Assembly: GCA_023954375.1 (NCBI GenBank)
Contig: JAMLIC010000022.1
Coordinates: forward strand, 82,501-146,500
From: Planctomycetota bacterium
GTDB lineage: Bacteria; Planctomycetota; J058
Length of the DNA stretch: 64,000 nt
Direction of reading: 5' to 3'
The notes beneath the pieces were generated by a model. It ran no database searches and had not been told where the DNA came from. It saw only the letters and a program-made list of their open reading frames with translations. The stretch's first letter is position 1; the number at the start of each line of letters is the position of its first letter. Shown here piece by piece: positions 34,118 through 42,799 of the stretch. A program made the translations under genes and the position numbers.

Positions 34118-34702
34118 GTGCCCACCCTGCTCGTGCTCCTCGCGGGCGCGGTCATCGTCGCCGCCGGCCTCGTGACCGTCACCCGCCGAAACCCGATCCA
34201 CGCCGCGCTGTCGATGCTCGTGTCGCTCGGCGGCGTCGCGCTGCTCATGCTGGCGCTGCACTCGACGTTCCTCGCGGCCATGCAGGTCCTCCTCTACGGC
34301 GGCGCGATCATGGTGCTGTTCGCGTTCGTGATCATGCTCCTGACGCTCCGCGAGGACGAGATGGGCCCCGAGCCCCCGGCGCGCGCCAAGGCGCTCGCCG
34401 GCGCGGGCGCGTTCGCCGTCCTGGCGCTCGTGTGGGGCGCGATCGCCACCCGCGACCACCACGACTTCCAGGCGCCGGCCCTGGGCGGCGCCTTCGGCTC
34501 GCCCGAGCACTTCGCCCGGTTCCTCTACACGGACTACGTCGTCTCCTTCGAGCTCGTGACGGTGCTGGTCATGGCGGCGGTCGCCGGCGTGATCGTGCTC
34601 GGGCGCCGCGCCGACAGGGAGTCGCTCGAGGGCGTCCGCCTGACCCAGGCCACTCACGACCCGCACGCGGCGCCCGCCGACCGCGACGAGGTGCACCCGT
34701 GA
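34118..34702 (+). CDS. nuoJ: NADH-quinone oxidoreductase subunit J
   Basis: A 194-residue membrane subunit with five hydrophobic segments, including VIVAAGLVTVTRRNPIHAAL, the pi-bulge helix region QVLLYGGAIMVLFAFVIMLL, and FELVTVLVMAAVAGVIVLG. The GTG at 34118 lies three bases after the nuoI stop. The C-terminal tail of about 25 residues is polar (THDPHAAPADRDEVHP). It contributes to the membrane arm next to NuoK and NuoN. Confidence 0.93.
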   Translation: MPTLLVLLAGAVIVAAGLVTVTRRNPIHAALSMLVSLGGVALLMLALHSTFLAAMQVLLYGGAIMVLFAFVIMLLTLREDEMGPEPPARAKALAGAGAFAVLALVWGAIATRDHHDFQAPALGGAFGSPEHFARFLYTDYVVSFELVTVLVMAAVAGVIVLGRRADRESLEGVRLTQATHDPHAAPADRDEVHP

Positions 34703-35031
34703 CCGAGATCACCACCCCGGACGCGATCCAGCTCGTCGCCGCGGCCCTCTTCGCCGTGGGCGTCTTCGGCGTGCTCAGCCGCCGCAACCTGCTGATCGTC
34801 CTCATGTCGGTCGAGCTCATGCTCAACGGCGCCATCCTGTCGCTCGTCGGCTTCTCGCGCGAGTTCGCGCACCTGCCGGGCCAGAGCGAGGCCGGGCAGG
34901 TCATGGTCCTCATGGCCATGGCGGTCGCCGCCGCCGAGGTCGCCCTCGGCCTGTCGATCGTGATCGCGCTCTTCCGGCACATCCGCAGCGTCGACGTCGA
35001 CGCGCCGAGGGCCACGCTGCTCCGGAGCTGA
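34699..35031 (+). CDS. nuoK: NADH-quinone oxidoreductase subunit K
   Basis: A 110-residue three-helix subunit (MrpC-like). The proton-path glutamates are in the expected places: LLIVLMSVELMLNGAILSLV and MAVAAAEVALGLSIVIALFR. The GTG overlaps the nuoJ stop (GTGA). The first module of the membrane arm ends here; a 94-base gap with two hairpins precedes nuoL. Confidence 0.94.
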   Translation: MTEITTPDAIQLVAAALFAVGVFGVLSRRNLLIVLMSVELMLNGAILSLVGFSREFAHLPGQSEAGQVMVLMAMAVAAAEVALGLSIVIALFRHIRSVDVDAPRATLLRS

Positions 35032-35051
35032 AGGACCACCCGCCACGACCC

Positions 35052-35104
35052 GCGGGGCGCCTACGCGCCCCGCCCGACCTTGCCGCCGGGGTCAGCGCCC
35101 CGGC
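35052..35104 (+). other. Tandem hairpins in the nuoK-nuoL gap
   Basis: The first hairpin has a perfect nine-base stem, GCGGGGCGC (35052-35060) and GCGCCCCGC (35065-35073), with a CTAC loop. The second has a seven-base stem, GCCGGGG (35085-35091) and CCCCGGC (35098-35104). They occupy most of the gap before nuoL and could attenuate transcription or protect an mRNA end between the A-K and L-N blocks. Confidence 0.55.
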
Positions 35105-35125
35105 TGTGGACGAGAGGACTCGAGC

Positions 35126-37423
35126 GTGTACCCGAAGATCGTCGGCTGGTTGCCTGCGCTCGCGCTCATCCCGCTCCTCGGCGCCCTGTTGAACGGGCTC
35201 CTGGGGCGGCGCCTCGGCAGGACGTTCGTCACCGTCGTGGGGGTCGGCGCGCCCGCCGTGGCCTTCGCGCTCGGCGCGGCGGCCTTCTCCGTGAGCCTGC
35301 TGCACGACCGCCAGGTCGTCGCCGCCGGCAGCCGCGCCGCGGTGAGCCGGGCGGAGCAGATGCTCGCCGGGCAGCGGACGGCCGCGGGCGAGGTCATCGC
35401 CCCCGTGCTCCACGACGACCCGCGGCGGCTCGACCCGGTGCCCCAGGACCGGGTCTTCCTGCGCCTGCCGGAGGTGTCGTTCGAGCGCGACCGGCCGCTC
35501 CTCGTCGAGGTCGCGCGCGCCACGGGCGTCGACATCGGCCCGTCGGAGAACTTCGGCGCGCTCTCCTACCAGGCCGACCTCGGGTCGTGGATCGCGTTCG
35601 GCGGCCTGGACGTGCGCTTCAAGTTCGTGCTCGACCGCCTGGCGATGATCATGGTGCTGGTCATCACCGGCGTCGGGACGCTCATCCACATCTACTCGTC
35701 GCGCTACATGGAGCACGAGGACGCGGGCGGCTTCGCCCGCTACTTCTGCTACCTCAACATGTTCGTCGGCGCGATGCTCATCCTGGTCCTCGGCGGCGAC
35801 CTCCTGCTGCTCTTCGTGGGCTGGGAGGGCGTGGGCCTCTGCAGCTACCTGCTGATCGGGTTCCACTACAAGGACTCCGCCAACGCCGCGTGCGGGAGCA
35901 AGGCGTTCATCGTCAACCGCATCGGCGACCTGGGCTTCGTCCTCGGGCTCCTCTTGCTCATGACGCTCGTGCGCGACGCGACGCCGGGCGTCGCCTTCAG
36001 CGCCGACATCGAGCGCCTGAACCTCCTCGCCTCGACGAACGCCCTCGCCCCCGACACCGGCGTGCTCGGGATCGCCTGCTTGCTCCTGTTCCTGGGCGCG
36101 ACCGGCAAGAGCGCGCAGATCCCGCTCCACCTGTGGCTGCCCGACGCCATGGCCGGCCCGACGCCGGTCTCGGCCCTCATCCACGCGGCGACCATGGTGA
36201 CCGCCGGCGTCTACATGATCGCGCGCCTCAGCCCGGTGTTCGCCGACGCGGCGGTCGGCGGCGTGCCGGTGCTGGGGGTCATCGCGATCGTCGGCGTGGC
36301 GACGGCCTTCTTCGCCGGGACGGCGGCGCTCGGGCAGGACGACATCAAGCGCGTGCTCGCCTACTCGACCGTCAGCCAGCTCGGCTACATGTTCGTCGCC
36401 GTGGGCGCGGCCGCCTACGGCGCGGCCGTGTTCCACCTGGTGACCCACGCCTTCTTCAAGGCGCTCCTGTTCCTCGCCTCGGGCAGCGTGATCCACGCCA
36501 CCGGGACGCAGAGCATGCGGGAGATGGGCGGGCTGCGGCGCTACATGCCCATCACCTTCGTCACGATGACGATCGGGGCGCTGGCCCTCTCCGCGTTCCC
36601 GTTCGTCGTCTCGGGCTTCTACTCGAAGGACCTGATCCTGGCCGAGGTGTTCCTGCGCGGGCACACCGAGGGCGCGTCGCAGGTGTGGTACGGGATCTAC
36701 GCCGTGGGCGTGCTCACCGGCGCGATCACGGCCCTCTACTCGGCGCGCATGATCATGCTCACCTTCTTCGGCGAGTACCGCGGCGGCGGCCACCCACACG
36801 AGTCGCCGCAGGCGATGACGATCCCGCTGGTCCTCCTGGCCGTGCTCTCGGTGTTCGCGGCGGCCTTCGGCCTCCCCGAGATCATGACCCACACCGAGCC
36901 CGGCCTGCCGCACTACCTCGCGGCGGTGGTGGCGACGGTCGAGCGGACGGTCACCCCCGAGATGCATCACCAGATCGAGCTCATCGGCATGGCGATCGGC
37001 TCGGTCGCCGCGCTGCTCGGGATCGCCGGCGGGGTCTACATCTGGCGCACGCCGGACAACCCGTGGGAGCTCCCGCGGCCGGGCGGGGTCATCGAGAAGA
37101 CCCGGGGCCTCCTGGCCAACGCGTGGCTCTACGACGAGGTCGTCAACAAGAGCGGCCTCCAGCCGGCGACCAAGTACCTCTCGCACGTCCTGTGGCGCTG
37201 GGTCGACGACGAGGCGATCGACCGCGGGCTCGTCGACGGCGCCGGCCGGGTCGGCGCCGAGCTCTCGCACTTCACCCGCTCGTTCCAGGTCGGCCGGGTG
37301 GCCCGCTACGCCGGCTACTTCACGATCGGGGCCCTGCTGATCCCGCTCGTGGCGCTGGTCCTCGTGCCGGCCTGGCCCCAGCTCCTCACGCTCCTCTCGC
37401 GCGGCGCGGCCGCCGGTCACTAA
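35126..37423 (+). CDS. nuoL: NADH-quinone oxidoreductase subunit L (with large early insertion)
   Basis: A 765-residue Mrp-type proton-pumping subunit. Core motifs are intact: FVGWEGVGLCSYLLIGFHY with the TM5 Glu, SKAFIVNRIGDLGF, GATGKSAQIPLHLWLPDAMAG with the pumping Lys, and DIKRVLAYSTVSQLGYM. Between the second hydrophobic segment and the usual SWIAFGGLDVRFKFVLD block lie about 85 extra polar residues (61-150, for example SRAEQMLAGQRTAAGEVIAP, FLRLPEVSFERDRPLLVEVA), which should face the periplasm. The amphipathic lateral-helix C-terminus is present. Start is GTG at 35126. Confidence 0.94.
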   Translation: MYPKIVGWLPALALIPLLGALLNGLLGRRLGRTFVTVVGVGAPAVAFALGAAAFSVSLLHDRQVVAAGSRAAVSRAEQMLAGQRTAAGEVIAPVLHDDPRRLDPVPQDRVFLRLPEVSFERDRPLLVEVARATGVDIGPSENFGALSYQADLGSWIAFGGLDVRFKFVLDRLAMIMVLVITGVGTLIHIYSSRYMEHEDAGGFARYFCYLNMFVGAMLILVLGGDLLLLFVGWEGVGLCSYLLIGFHYKDSANAACGSKAFIVNRIGDLGFVLGLLLLMTLVRDATPGVAFSADIERLNLLASTNALAPDTGVLGIACLLLFLGATGKSAQIPLHLWLPDAMAGPTPVSALIHAATMVTAGVYMIARLSPVFADAAVGGVPVLGVIAIVGVATAFFAGTAALGQDDIKRVLAYSTVSQLGYMFVAVGAAAYGAAVFHLVTHAFFKALLFLASGSVIHATGTQSMREMGGLRRYMPITFVTMTIGALALSAFPFVVSGFYSKDLILAEVFLRGHTEGASQVWYGIYAVGVLTGAITALYSARMIMLTFFGEYRGGGHPHESPQAMTIPLVLLAVLSVFAAAFGLPEIMTHTEPGLPHYLAAVVATVERTVTPEMHHQIELIGMAIGSVAALLGIAGGVYIWRTPDNPWELPRPGGVIEKTRGLLANAWLYDEVVNKSGLQPATKYLSHVLWRWVDDEAIDRGLVDGAGRVGAELSHFTRSFQVGRVARYAGYFTIGALLIPLVALVLVPAWPQLLTLLSRGAAAGH

Positions 37424-37435
37424 GGAGACCGCGAC

Positions 37436-38953
37436 GTGGACCACTTCCCCTTCCTCGAGGCCTTGATCCTCCTGCCGCTGCTCGGCGCCGTCGTCCTCGC
37501 CCTCATCCCCGAGGAGGAGACGGGGCCGTTCGTGGCCCTGGGCACGAGCATCCTGACGTTCGTCGTCAGCCTGCCGATCTTCTGGCTCTACGACCCCGGC
37601 GTCGTCGGGTTCCAGCTCGTCAGCCGCCACGAGTGGCTCGGGCCGATCGGGGCGTCGTTCAGCCTGGGCGTGGACGGGATCAGCCTGCTCCTGATCCTCC
37701 TGACCACGTTCCTCACGCCGATCGCGATCCTCTCGTCGTGGCGGGGCATCACGACGCGGGTGCGGTCGTTCCACGTGGCGATCCTCGTGCTCGAGGCGGC
37801 CATGATCGGCGTGTTCGCCGCGCGGGACCTGCTGCTCTTCTTCCTCTTCTGGGAGGTGATGCTCGTCCCCATGCTCCTGATCATCGGCGTGTGGGGCGCC
37901 GAGCAGCGCATCCAGGCCTCGGTGAAGTTCTTCATCTACACGGCCGTGGGCAGCCTCCTCATGCTGGCCGCGCTGGCCTACGTCTACGTGATCGGCGGCC
38001 GGACCTTCGACATGGCCACGGTCGAGCAGAACCTGGGCGCCATGCGCGCCGCGGGCGAGTTCGGGGCCCGCGAGCAGTTCTTCCTCTGCGCCGCGTTCGC
38101 CCTGGCCTTCGCCGTGAAGGTGCCGCTCGTCCCGGTGCACACGTGGCTCCCGCACGCCCACGTGCAGGCGCCGACCGCCGGCTCGGTGATCCTGGCGGCC
38201 GTCCTGCTGAAGATGGGCGGCTACGGCTTCCTGCGCTTCTGCATGCCGCTGTTCCCCGAGGGCGCGCGCGAGCTCGCGCCCCTGCTGGCGTGGCTCGGCG
38301 CCGGCGGCGTCGTCTACGGCGCGCTCATGGCGCTGGCGCAGAGCGACCTGAAGCGGCTGATCGCCTACTCGAGCGTGAGCCACCTCGGGCTCGTCGTGGC
38401 CGGCCTCTTCGCCGGGCTGACGGCGGCGCCGGAGCACTTCCAGCAGGCCGGGCACGCCCGGGCCATGGCGGGCTCGGTGTTCCAGATGATCGCCCACGGC
38501 CTCTCGACCGGGGCGCTCTTCTACCTCGTGGGCTCGATCTACGAGCGCCGGCACACGAAGCTGATCGGGAAGCTGGGCGGCCTGGCCCGCCCGGCGCCGG
38601 TCCTGGCCACGTGCTTCATCGTGGCCACGCTCGCCTCGATCGCGCTCCCGGGCACCGCCGGCTTCGTGGGCGAGTTCCTCATCCTGCTGGGCGTCTTCGA
38701 GAACAACCCTGCCATGGCCGCCGTCGGCGCCACGGGCATGGTCCTGGGCGCGGCCTACATGCTGTATGCCGTGCAGCGCGTCTTCTTCGGGCCGGCGACG
38801 GGCGAGAACGACCACATCGAGGACCTCGATGCGGTCGAGCTCGTCGGCCTGGTCCCCCTCCTCTTGGCCGCGGTCGCGCTCGGCCTGTTCCCTGGCCCGT
38901 TCCTCGACCGGCTCGAGCCGGCGCTCCGGGCCCTGGCCGCGCACGGGGGTTGA
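37436..38953 (+). CDS. nuoM: NADH-quinone oxidoreductase subunit M
   Basis: A 505-residue Mrp-type antiporter-like subunit. The GTG follows TAAGGAG, so the nuoL stop codon is part of the ribosome site. Conserved features: FFLFWEVMLVPMLLIIGVWG with the TM5 Glu, KVPLVPVHTWLPHAHVQAPT with the pumping Lys, and DLKRLIAYSSVSHLGLVVAG. Fourteen or so hydrophobic segments. Normal length and complete. Confidence 0.95.
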   Translation: MDHFPFLEALILLPLLGAVVLALIPEEETGPFVALGTSILTFVVSLPIFWLYDPGVVGFQLVSRHEWLGPIGASFSLGVDGISLLLILLTTFLTPIAILSSWRGITTRVRSFHVAILVLEAAMIGVFAARDLLLFFLFWEVMLVPMLLIIGVWGAEQRIQASVKFFIYTAVGSLLMLAALAYVYVIGGRTFDMATVEQNLGAMRAAGEFGAREQFFLCAAFALAFAVKVPLVPVHTWLPHAHVQAPTAGSVILAAVLLKMGGYGFLRFCMPLFPEGARELAPLLAWLGAGGVVYGALMALAQSDLKRLIAYSSVSHLGLVVAGLFAGLTAAPEHFQQAGHARAMAGSVFQMIAHGLSTGALFYLVGSIYERRHTKLIGKLGGLARPAPVLATCFIVATLASIALPGTAGFVGEFLILLGVFENNPAMAAVGATGMVLGAAYMLYAVQRVFFGPATGENDHIEDLDAVELVGLVPLLLAAVALGLFPGPFLDRLEPALRALAAHGG

Positions 38954-38959
38954 TCCGCC

Positions 38960-40546
38960 ATGGAGCCGATGACCACGCTTCCGTTCACGGGCCGTGAGGC
39001 CGCCCGCGCCGTGCCGATCGCGCTCCCCGCGCTGTTCGGCCTGGTGGCCCTGTGCCTGGACCTGTTCATCCCGCGCGGCCGGAGCAAGGGCCCGCTGGCC
39101 ATCACGGCCGCGGCCGGCGCCGTGATCACGCTGCTCGTCACCCTCGCGCTCTGGCGCGGGACGGGCGACACGCTCGTGATCGCGGAGACGCTCTCCGCGT
39201 CGTCGTTCGCCGCGGCCCTGTCGATCACGATCCTCCTGGCGGCGGCGCTGATCTCGTTCGCGGGCGTGCACCACGGCCAGGACGCGCCCGGGGTGGCCAC
39301 CCAGGCGCACGGCGAGTTCTACGCGCTGCTCCTCTTCGCCACCTCCGGGATGATGGCGCTGGTCGCCGCCAACGACCTCGTGACCATGTTCGTGGCGATC
39401 GAGACCCTGTCGATCGCGGTCTACGCGATGACCGGCATGGACCGGCGGCGGGCGCGCTCGGCCGAGGGCGCCATGAAGTACTTCGTGCTCGGCGCGTTCT
39501 CCTCGGGCTTCCTCCTCTACGGCATGTCGCTGCTCTACGGCGCCACGGGGACGATGGACCTGTCGCGGATCGCGGCGCTGTCGCTGACCGACGGGCGCAA
39601 CGCCGACCTCGCGGCCATGGGCGGCATGCTCCTCATGGTGGGGCTCCTGTTCAAGGTCGGCGCCGTCCCCTACCACAGCTGGGCGCCCGACGCGTACGAG
39701 GGCGCGCCCTCGGCCGTGACCGGGTTCATGTCGGTGGGCGTGAAGGTGGCGGCGTTCGGCGCGGCCCTGAAGGTCGTGACCTCCCTCGGCGAGGCGAAGG
39801 TCTTCGGCGCCGGCCCGGCCTGGGCGCTCTGGCTCGTGGCGGCGCTGACCATGATCGTCGGCAACGCCGGGGCGCTCACGCAGCGCAACCCGCGCCGCCT
39901 CCTCGCCTACTCGGCCGTGGCCCACACCGGCTACGTGCTGATCGGCGTGCTCGCCGTCGCCCGCTCCTACGACCTCGACCACCCGCTGCACGGCCCCGGC
40001 ATGGTCGACGTCGCCCGCGACGCCGCGTCGGGCGTGACCTTCTACCTCCTCGCCTACGGCGTGGCGAACCTGGCGGCCTTCGCCGTGCTCTGCCACCTCG
40101 AGCGCAAGGGCGAGGACGTCGACGACATCGCCGAGCTGGCCGGACTGGGCAAGGCGCAGCCGGGGGCGGCGTTCGTGATGACGCTCGCCATGATCTCGCT
40201 CGCCGGCGTCCCCGCGACGGCCGGGTTCCTGGGCAAGTTCTGGGTCTTCCGCGCCGGCATCGCCGCGGGCGACCTCGGCCTGGTGATCCTCGCCCTCGTG
40301 ACCAGCGCGCTGTCGCTCTACTACTACCTGCAGGTCGTGGTGGCCATGTACATGCGCGAGCCGGGCGAGGCGCTCTACGCCGACGAGCCGGCGCCGGCGG
40401 CGCCGCGCTCGCTCGAGCCCGAGCCGCGGCGGTGGGGGTCGCGCCTGGCCTACGTGGTGGGCGGCGCGCTGGTCGTCCTGCTCGGGATCTACCCGGGCGA
40501 GTGGCTGCTGACGCTGATCGTGCAGGGGGCCGAGGCCCTCCTTTAA
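38960..40546 (+). CDS. nuoN: NADH-quinone oxidoreductase subunit N
   Basis: A 528-residue antiporter-like subunit ending the operon. Conserved features: LVTMFVAIETLSIAVYAMTG with the TM5 Glu, LFKVGAVPYHSWAPDAYEGA with the pumping Lys, and RNPRRLLAYSAVAHTGYVLIG. The ATG at 38960 lies six bases after the nuoM stop. Its TAA (40544-40546) is followed by a 281-base convergent gap that contains a dispersed repeat on the other strand. All complex I subunits A-N are accounted for in 13 genes, because E and F are fused. Confidence 0.95.
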   Translation: MEPMTTLPFTGREAARAVPIALPALFGLVALCLDLFIPRGRSKGPLAITAAAGAVITLLVTLALWRGTGDTLVIAETLSASSFAAALSITILLAAALISFAGVHHGQDAPGVATQAHGEFYALLLFATSGMMALVAANDLVTMFVAIETLSIAVYAMTGMDRRRARSAEGAMKYFVLGAFSSGFLLYGMSLLYGATGTMDLSRIAALSLTDGRNADLAAMGGMLLMVGLLFKVGAVPYHSWAPDAYEGAPSAVTGFMSVGVKVAAFGAALKVVTSLGEAKVFGAGPAWALWLVAALTMIVGNAGALTQRNPRRLLAYSAVAHTGYVLIGVLAVARSYDLDHPLHGPGMVDVARDAASGVTFYLLAYGVANLAAFAVLCHLERKGEDVDDIAELAGLGKAQPGAAFVMTLAMISLAGVPATAGFLGKFWVFRAGIAAGDLGLVILALVTSALSLYYYLQVVVAMYMREPGEALYADEPAPAAPRSLEPEPRRWGSRLAYVVGGALVVLLGIYPGEWLLTLIVQGAEALL

Positions 40547-40586
40547 CTACAATCCGCGGGCAGGTTCGATCCCATCGGCGCGATCA

Positions 40587-40820
40587 CTGGGCCTGTTCTC
40601 GAACCCGTCTTCCAGACAGACGACCGAGCCGCCTCCGAGCACATCTCGCCGCACCTTCGCAGCAGGAGCCCCAGGCGAGGCCGAGGAGGGCGAGGCGCTG
40701 CGGCGCGAAGGCGAGGGAAGGCGGCCTCTGGCCGCCCCGGGCGGGGGGGGGGGGGCCCCCGTCCCCCCCCCCCGACGCACCGCAGCGCCCGCCATCCTCG
40801 GCCGCAGCCGCGATCACACT
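40587..40820 (-). repeat. Dispersed 3'-end repeat element, long copy
   Basis: Read on the minus strand, the element begins about eight bases after the stop of the HEAT-repeat gene with AGTGTGATCGCGGCTGCGGC (40820-40801). The first ~40 bases recur in direct sense at 63933 with one mismatch near base 21, and homology continues more loosely beyond. Downstream parts include a C11 and a G13 homopolymer (40763-40773, 40743-40755), a perfect seven-base hairpin (GGCGGCC-TCT-GGCCGCC, 40720-40736), and a less repetitive section reaching about 40587. It contains no convincing ORF. Position directly after stop codons in both copies suggests a 3'-UTR, terminator or mobile repeat role. The left boundary is a guess. 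Confidence 0.65.
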
Positions 40821-40827
40821 GGCTCAC

Positions 40828-42726
40828 TCACCGCCGCTCCCGCATCCCCTCGTCCGGCATCCGCCCCGTGATCGCGTAGTGGAGCTGCCGGGCGAGGCCC
40901 GACAGCTCGCGGTCGGAGCGGTCGAGGGCCAGCTCGCGGATCACCGCCAGGCCCTCGGCCACCTTCGGTCGGAGGAGCGGCTGGTGGCGCGCGGCGTCGA
41001 GCGCGCGCACGGCCTCCAGGCGGACCGTCCGGTCGGGGTCGCGCAGGGCGGCGACCACCTGCGGGAGCGCCTCGGGCTTGGCGATCGCGCTCAGGCCGAG
41101 CACCGCGGCGCGGCGCTCCGCGGCCTCCGGGCGCGCCTGGAGCTGGGCGAGGAGGTCCACGGTCTCGCGCAGCGGGAGGCGCTGGAGCCCGTCGCGCAGG
41201 GCGTTCTTCGCGTGGTTCGACTCCTCCCGCGCGAGCGCGCGGGCCAGCGGCCAGCTGGCGCGGGGGTCGCGCTGGGCGACGAGGCCCTCGACGGCGCGCT
41301 GCCGCACGGACGGCGCCGGATCGCGCAGCACGGGGGCGAGCAGGGCCAGGGCCTCCCGGGGCTGCTCGGCGGCGGCGATCAGGGCGCAGGTCGCGGCGCG
41401 CACCTCGGGGTCGGCGTGCTCGAGGAGCGAGGCCACCTGCCTCACGTCCGCGCGGGCGCGCGCCTCGACGAGGGCGCGGCCCTCGCCGTAGAGGAGCCAC
41501 TCGGGTCCGCGCGCCTCGGTCAGGCGGCGGACGGCCCCGTCCCGCGGACGGCCGAGGCGGAGGAGGGCCTCCTCGACGATGAGGTCGGGCGTGTCGGCGA
41601 GCGCCTCGAGCGCCGCGGCCGCGGCGTCGGCCTGGTCCGGGCCGGCCTCCGCCAGGACGTGCACGAGTACGCGCCGGACGCCCTGGGCCGAGTGCGGCAG
41701 GCACTCGATCGCCTCCGCCACGCCCGGCGGTCGGTCGCGCAGGCTCTGCAGGACCAGCCGGGCCGCGCGCGGCTCCTCGTCCAGGCCGGTCAGGCCGAGG
41801 GCCTCGAGCATGCGGCGCCGCGCGCCGGGCGCGGCGTCGAGGCCGTGCCGGAGCCACGCCTCCACCGCCTGGAGGCGGCGGGCGGGGTCGCGCGCGTCCG
41901 CCAGCACGTCGTCCTCCGAGGGGGCCCGCGGCCGCGCGGCGGGGACCTGCGCGGGCCGGTCGTCGGCCGGCGGAGGGGGCGCCTCGCCGGCGGCTGGCGC
42001 GGCGGTCGCCTCGGCGGGGCTCGGCGGGGCCTCCGTCTCGCCCGCCGGCGCGGCGGCGACGGCCGCTGGCTCGACCGCCGGGGGGGGCTCGAGCGCCGCC
42101 TTGCCGCGCAGGATGAGGAGCGCGCCCCCCACGCCGCCGCCGCCCACGATGACCAGCGTCAAGATGCCGGCGGCCGCCCCGAGCCCGCCCCCGCTCGACC
42201 CCGTCGGCCGCGCGGCCGGAGCGGCCCACGCGGGCTCGGCCCGGTGCGGCTCGGCCGGGCGGGCGCCGAGGAGGAGCCGCGAGGCCGGCGGCGCGGCGGG
42301 CTGCAGGGTCGTGGGCGCGGTCTCGGCGACGACGCGCTCGACGGCGGGGCGCTGGGCCCCGGCGCCGTCGACGACGCCGCGGTAGAGGGCCTGGAGCTCG
42401 TCGCGGGAGTACGGGGGCGGATGGTCGAGGCCCACCTCGAAGCGGACCTCTTTCCCGCGCACGACGAGCCCGCCCCGCCCGCCGGCCGCGGCGAAGGCCT
42501 GGTTCAGCGGCGACAGCCCGGCCGCCGTCCGCGAGGCCTGGCCGGGCGCCAGGGTCGCGACGACCCGCCAGGCGCGCACACCCGCGCCGGCGTCCGCCAC
42601 CCGGACGCGCTCGCCGTCCGGCGCCTGGTCGTCCTCGGCGACGGTCAACGACCCGTCCTCGAGCTGGCGGACGACGAGGTCGAGCTCCGCGAGCTCCTCG
42701 CCCACGTCGACGAGATCGATGGCCAC
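40828..42726 (-). CDS. Membrane-anchored HEAT-repeat protein
   Basis: A 632-residue protein. GTG start at 42726 with GGAGG upstream. Residues 1-130 form a small N-terminal domain (ELDLVVRQLEDGSLTVAEDD); a Pro/Ala linker leads to one membrane segment near 190-207 (AAGILTLVIVGGGGVGGALLI). A long Ala/Pro-rich linker follows, and from about 280 onward there are alpha-helical HEAT/Armadillo-type repeats (HADPEVRAATCALIAAAEQP, VLRDPAPSVRQRAVEGLVAQ, ALRDPDRTVRLEAVRALDAA). HEAT arrays bind proteins; no enzymatic motif is present. The dispersed repeat begins just after its stop. Confidence 0.82.
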   Translation of the reverse strand: MAIDLVDVGEELAELDLVVRQLEDGSLTVAEDDQAPDGERVRVADAGAGVRAWRVVATLAPGQASRTAAGLSPLNQAFAAAGGRGGLVVRGKEVRFEVGLDHPPPYSRDELQALYRGVVDGAGAQRPAVERVVAETAPTTLQPAAPPASRLLLGARPAEPHRAEPAWAAPAARPTGSSGGGLGAAAGILTLVIVGGGGVGGALLILRGKAALEPPPAVEPAAVAAAPAGETEAPPSPAEATAAPAAGEAPPPPADDRPAQVPAARPRAPSEDDVLADARDPARRLQAVEAWLRHGLDAAPGARRRMLEALGLTGLDEEPRAARLVLQSLRDRPPGVAEAIECLPHSAQGVRRVLVHVLAEAGPDQADAAAAALEALADTPDLIVEEALLRLGRPRDGAVRRLTEARGPEWLLYGEGRALVEARARADVRQVASLLEHADPEVRAATCALIAAAEQPREALALLAPVLRDPAPSVRQRAVEGLVAQRDPRASWPLARALAREESNHAKNALRDGLQRLPLRETVDLLAQLQARPEAAERRAAVLGLSAIAKPEALPQVVAALRDPDRTVRLEAVRALDAARHQPLLRPKVAEGLAVIRELALDRSDRELSGLARQLHYAITGRMPDEGMRERR

Positions 42727-42799
42727 CTGTCCTCCCGGGCCTCGGCGCCCGGGACAGCGTAGCCCTGCGGTCGGCGGCGGCGCCAGCGCGCCGCGGGGC

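Noticed and set aside
34910..40096. Minus-strand ORF of 1,728 codons across nuoK-nuoN
   Set aside because: Low-complexity His/Glu/Arg/Asp composition without domains; antisense of conserved complex I genes in GC-rich DNA.
40550..40580. T-arm-like GGTTCGATCCC suggesting a tRNA
   Set aside because: Flanking bases do not pair to form a T stem or an acceptor stem, and no anticodon arm is found upstream.
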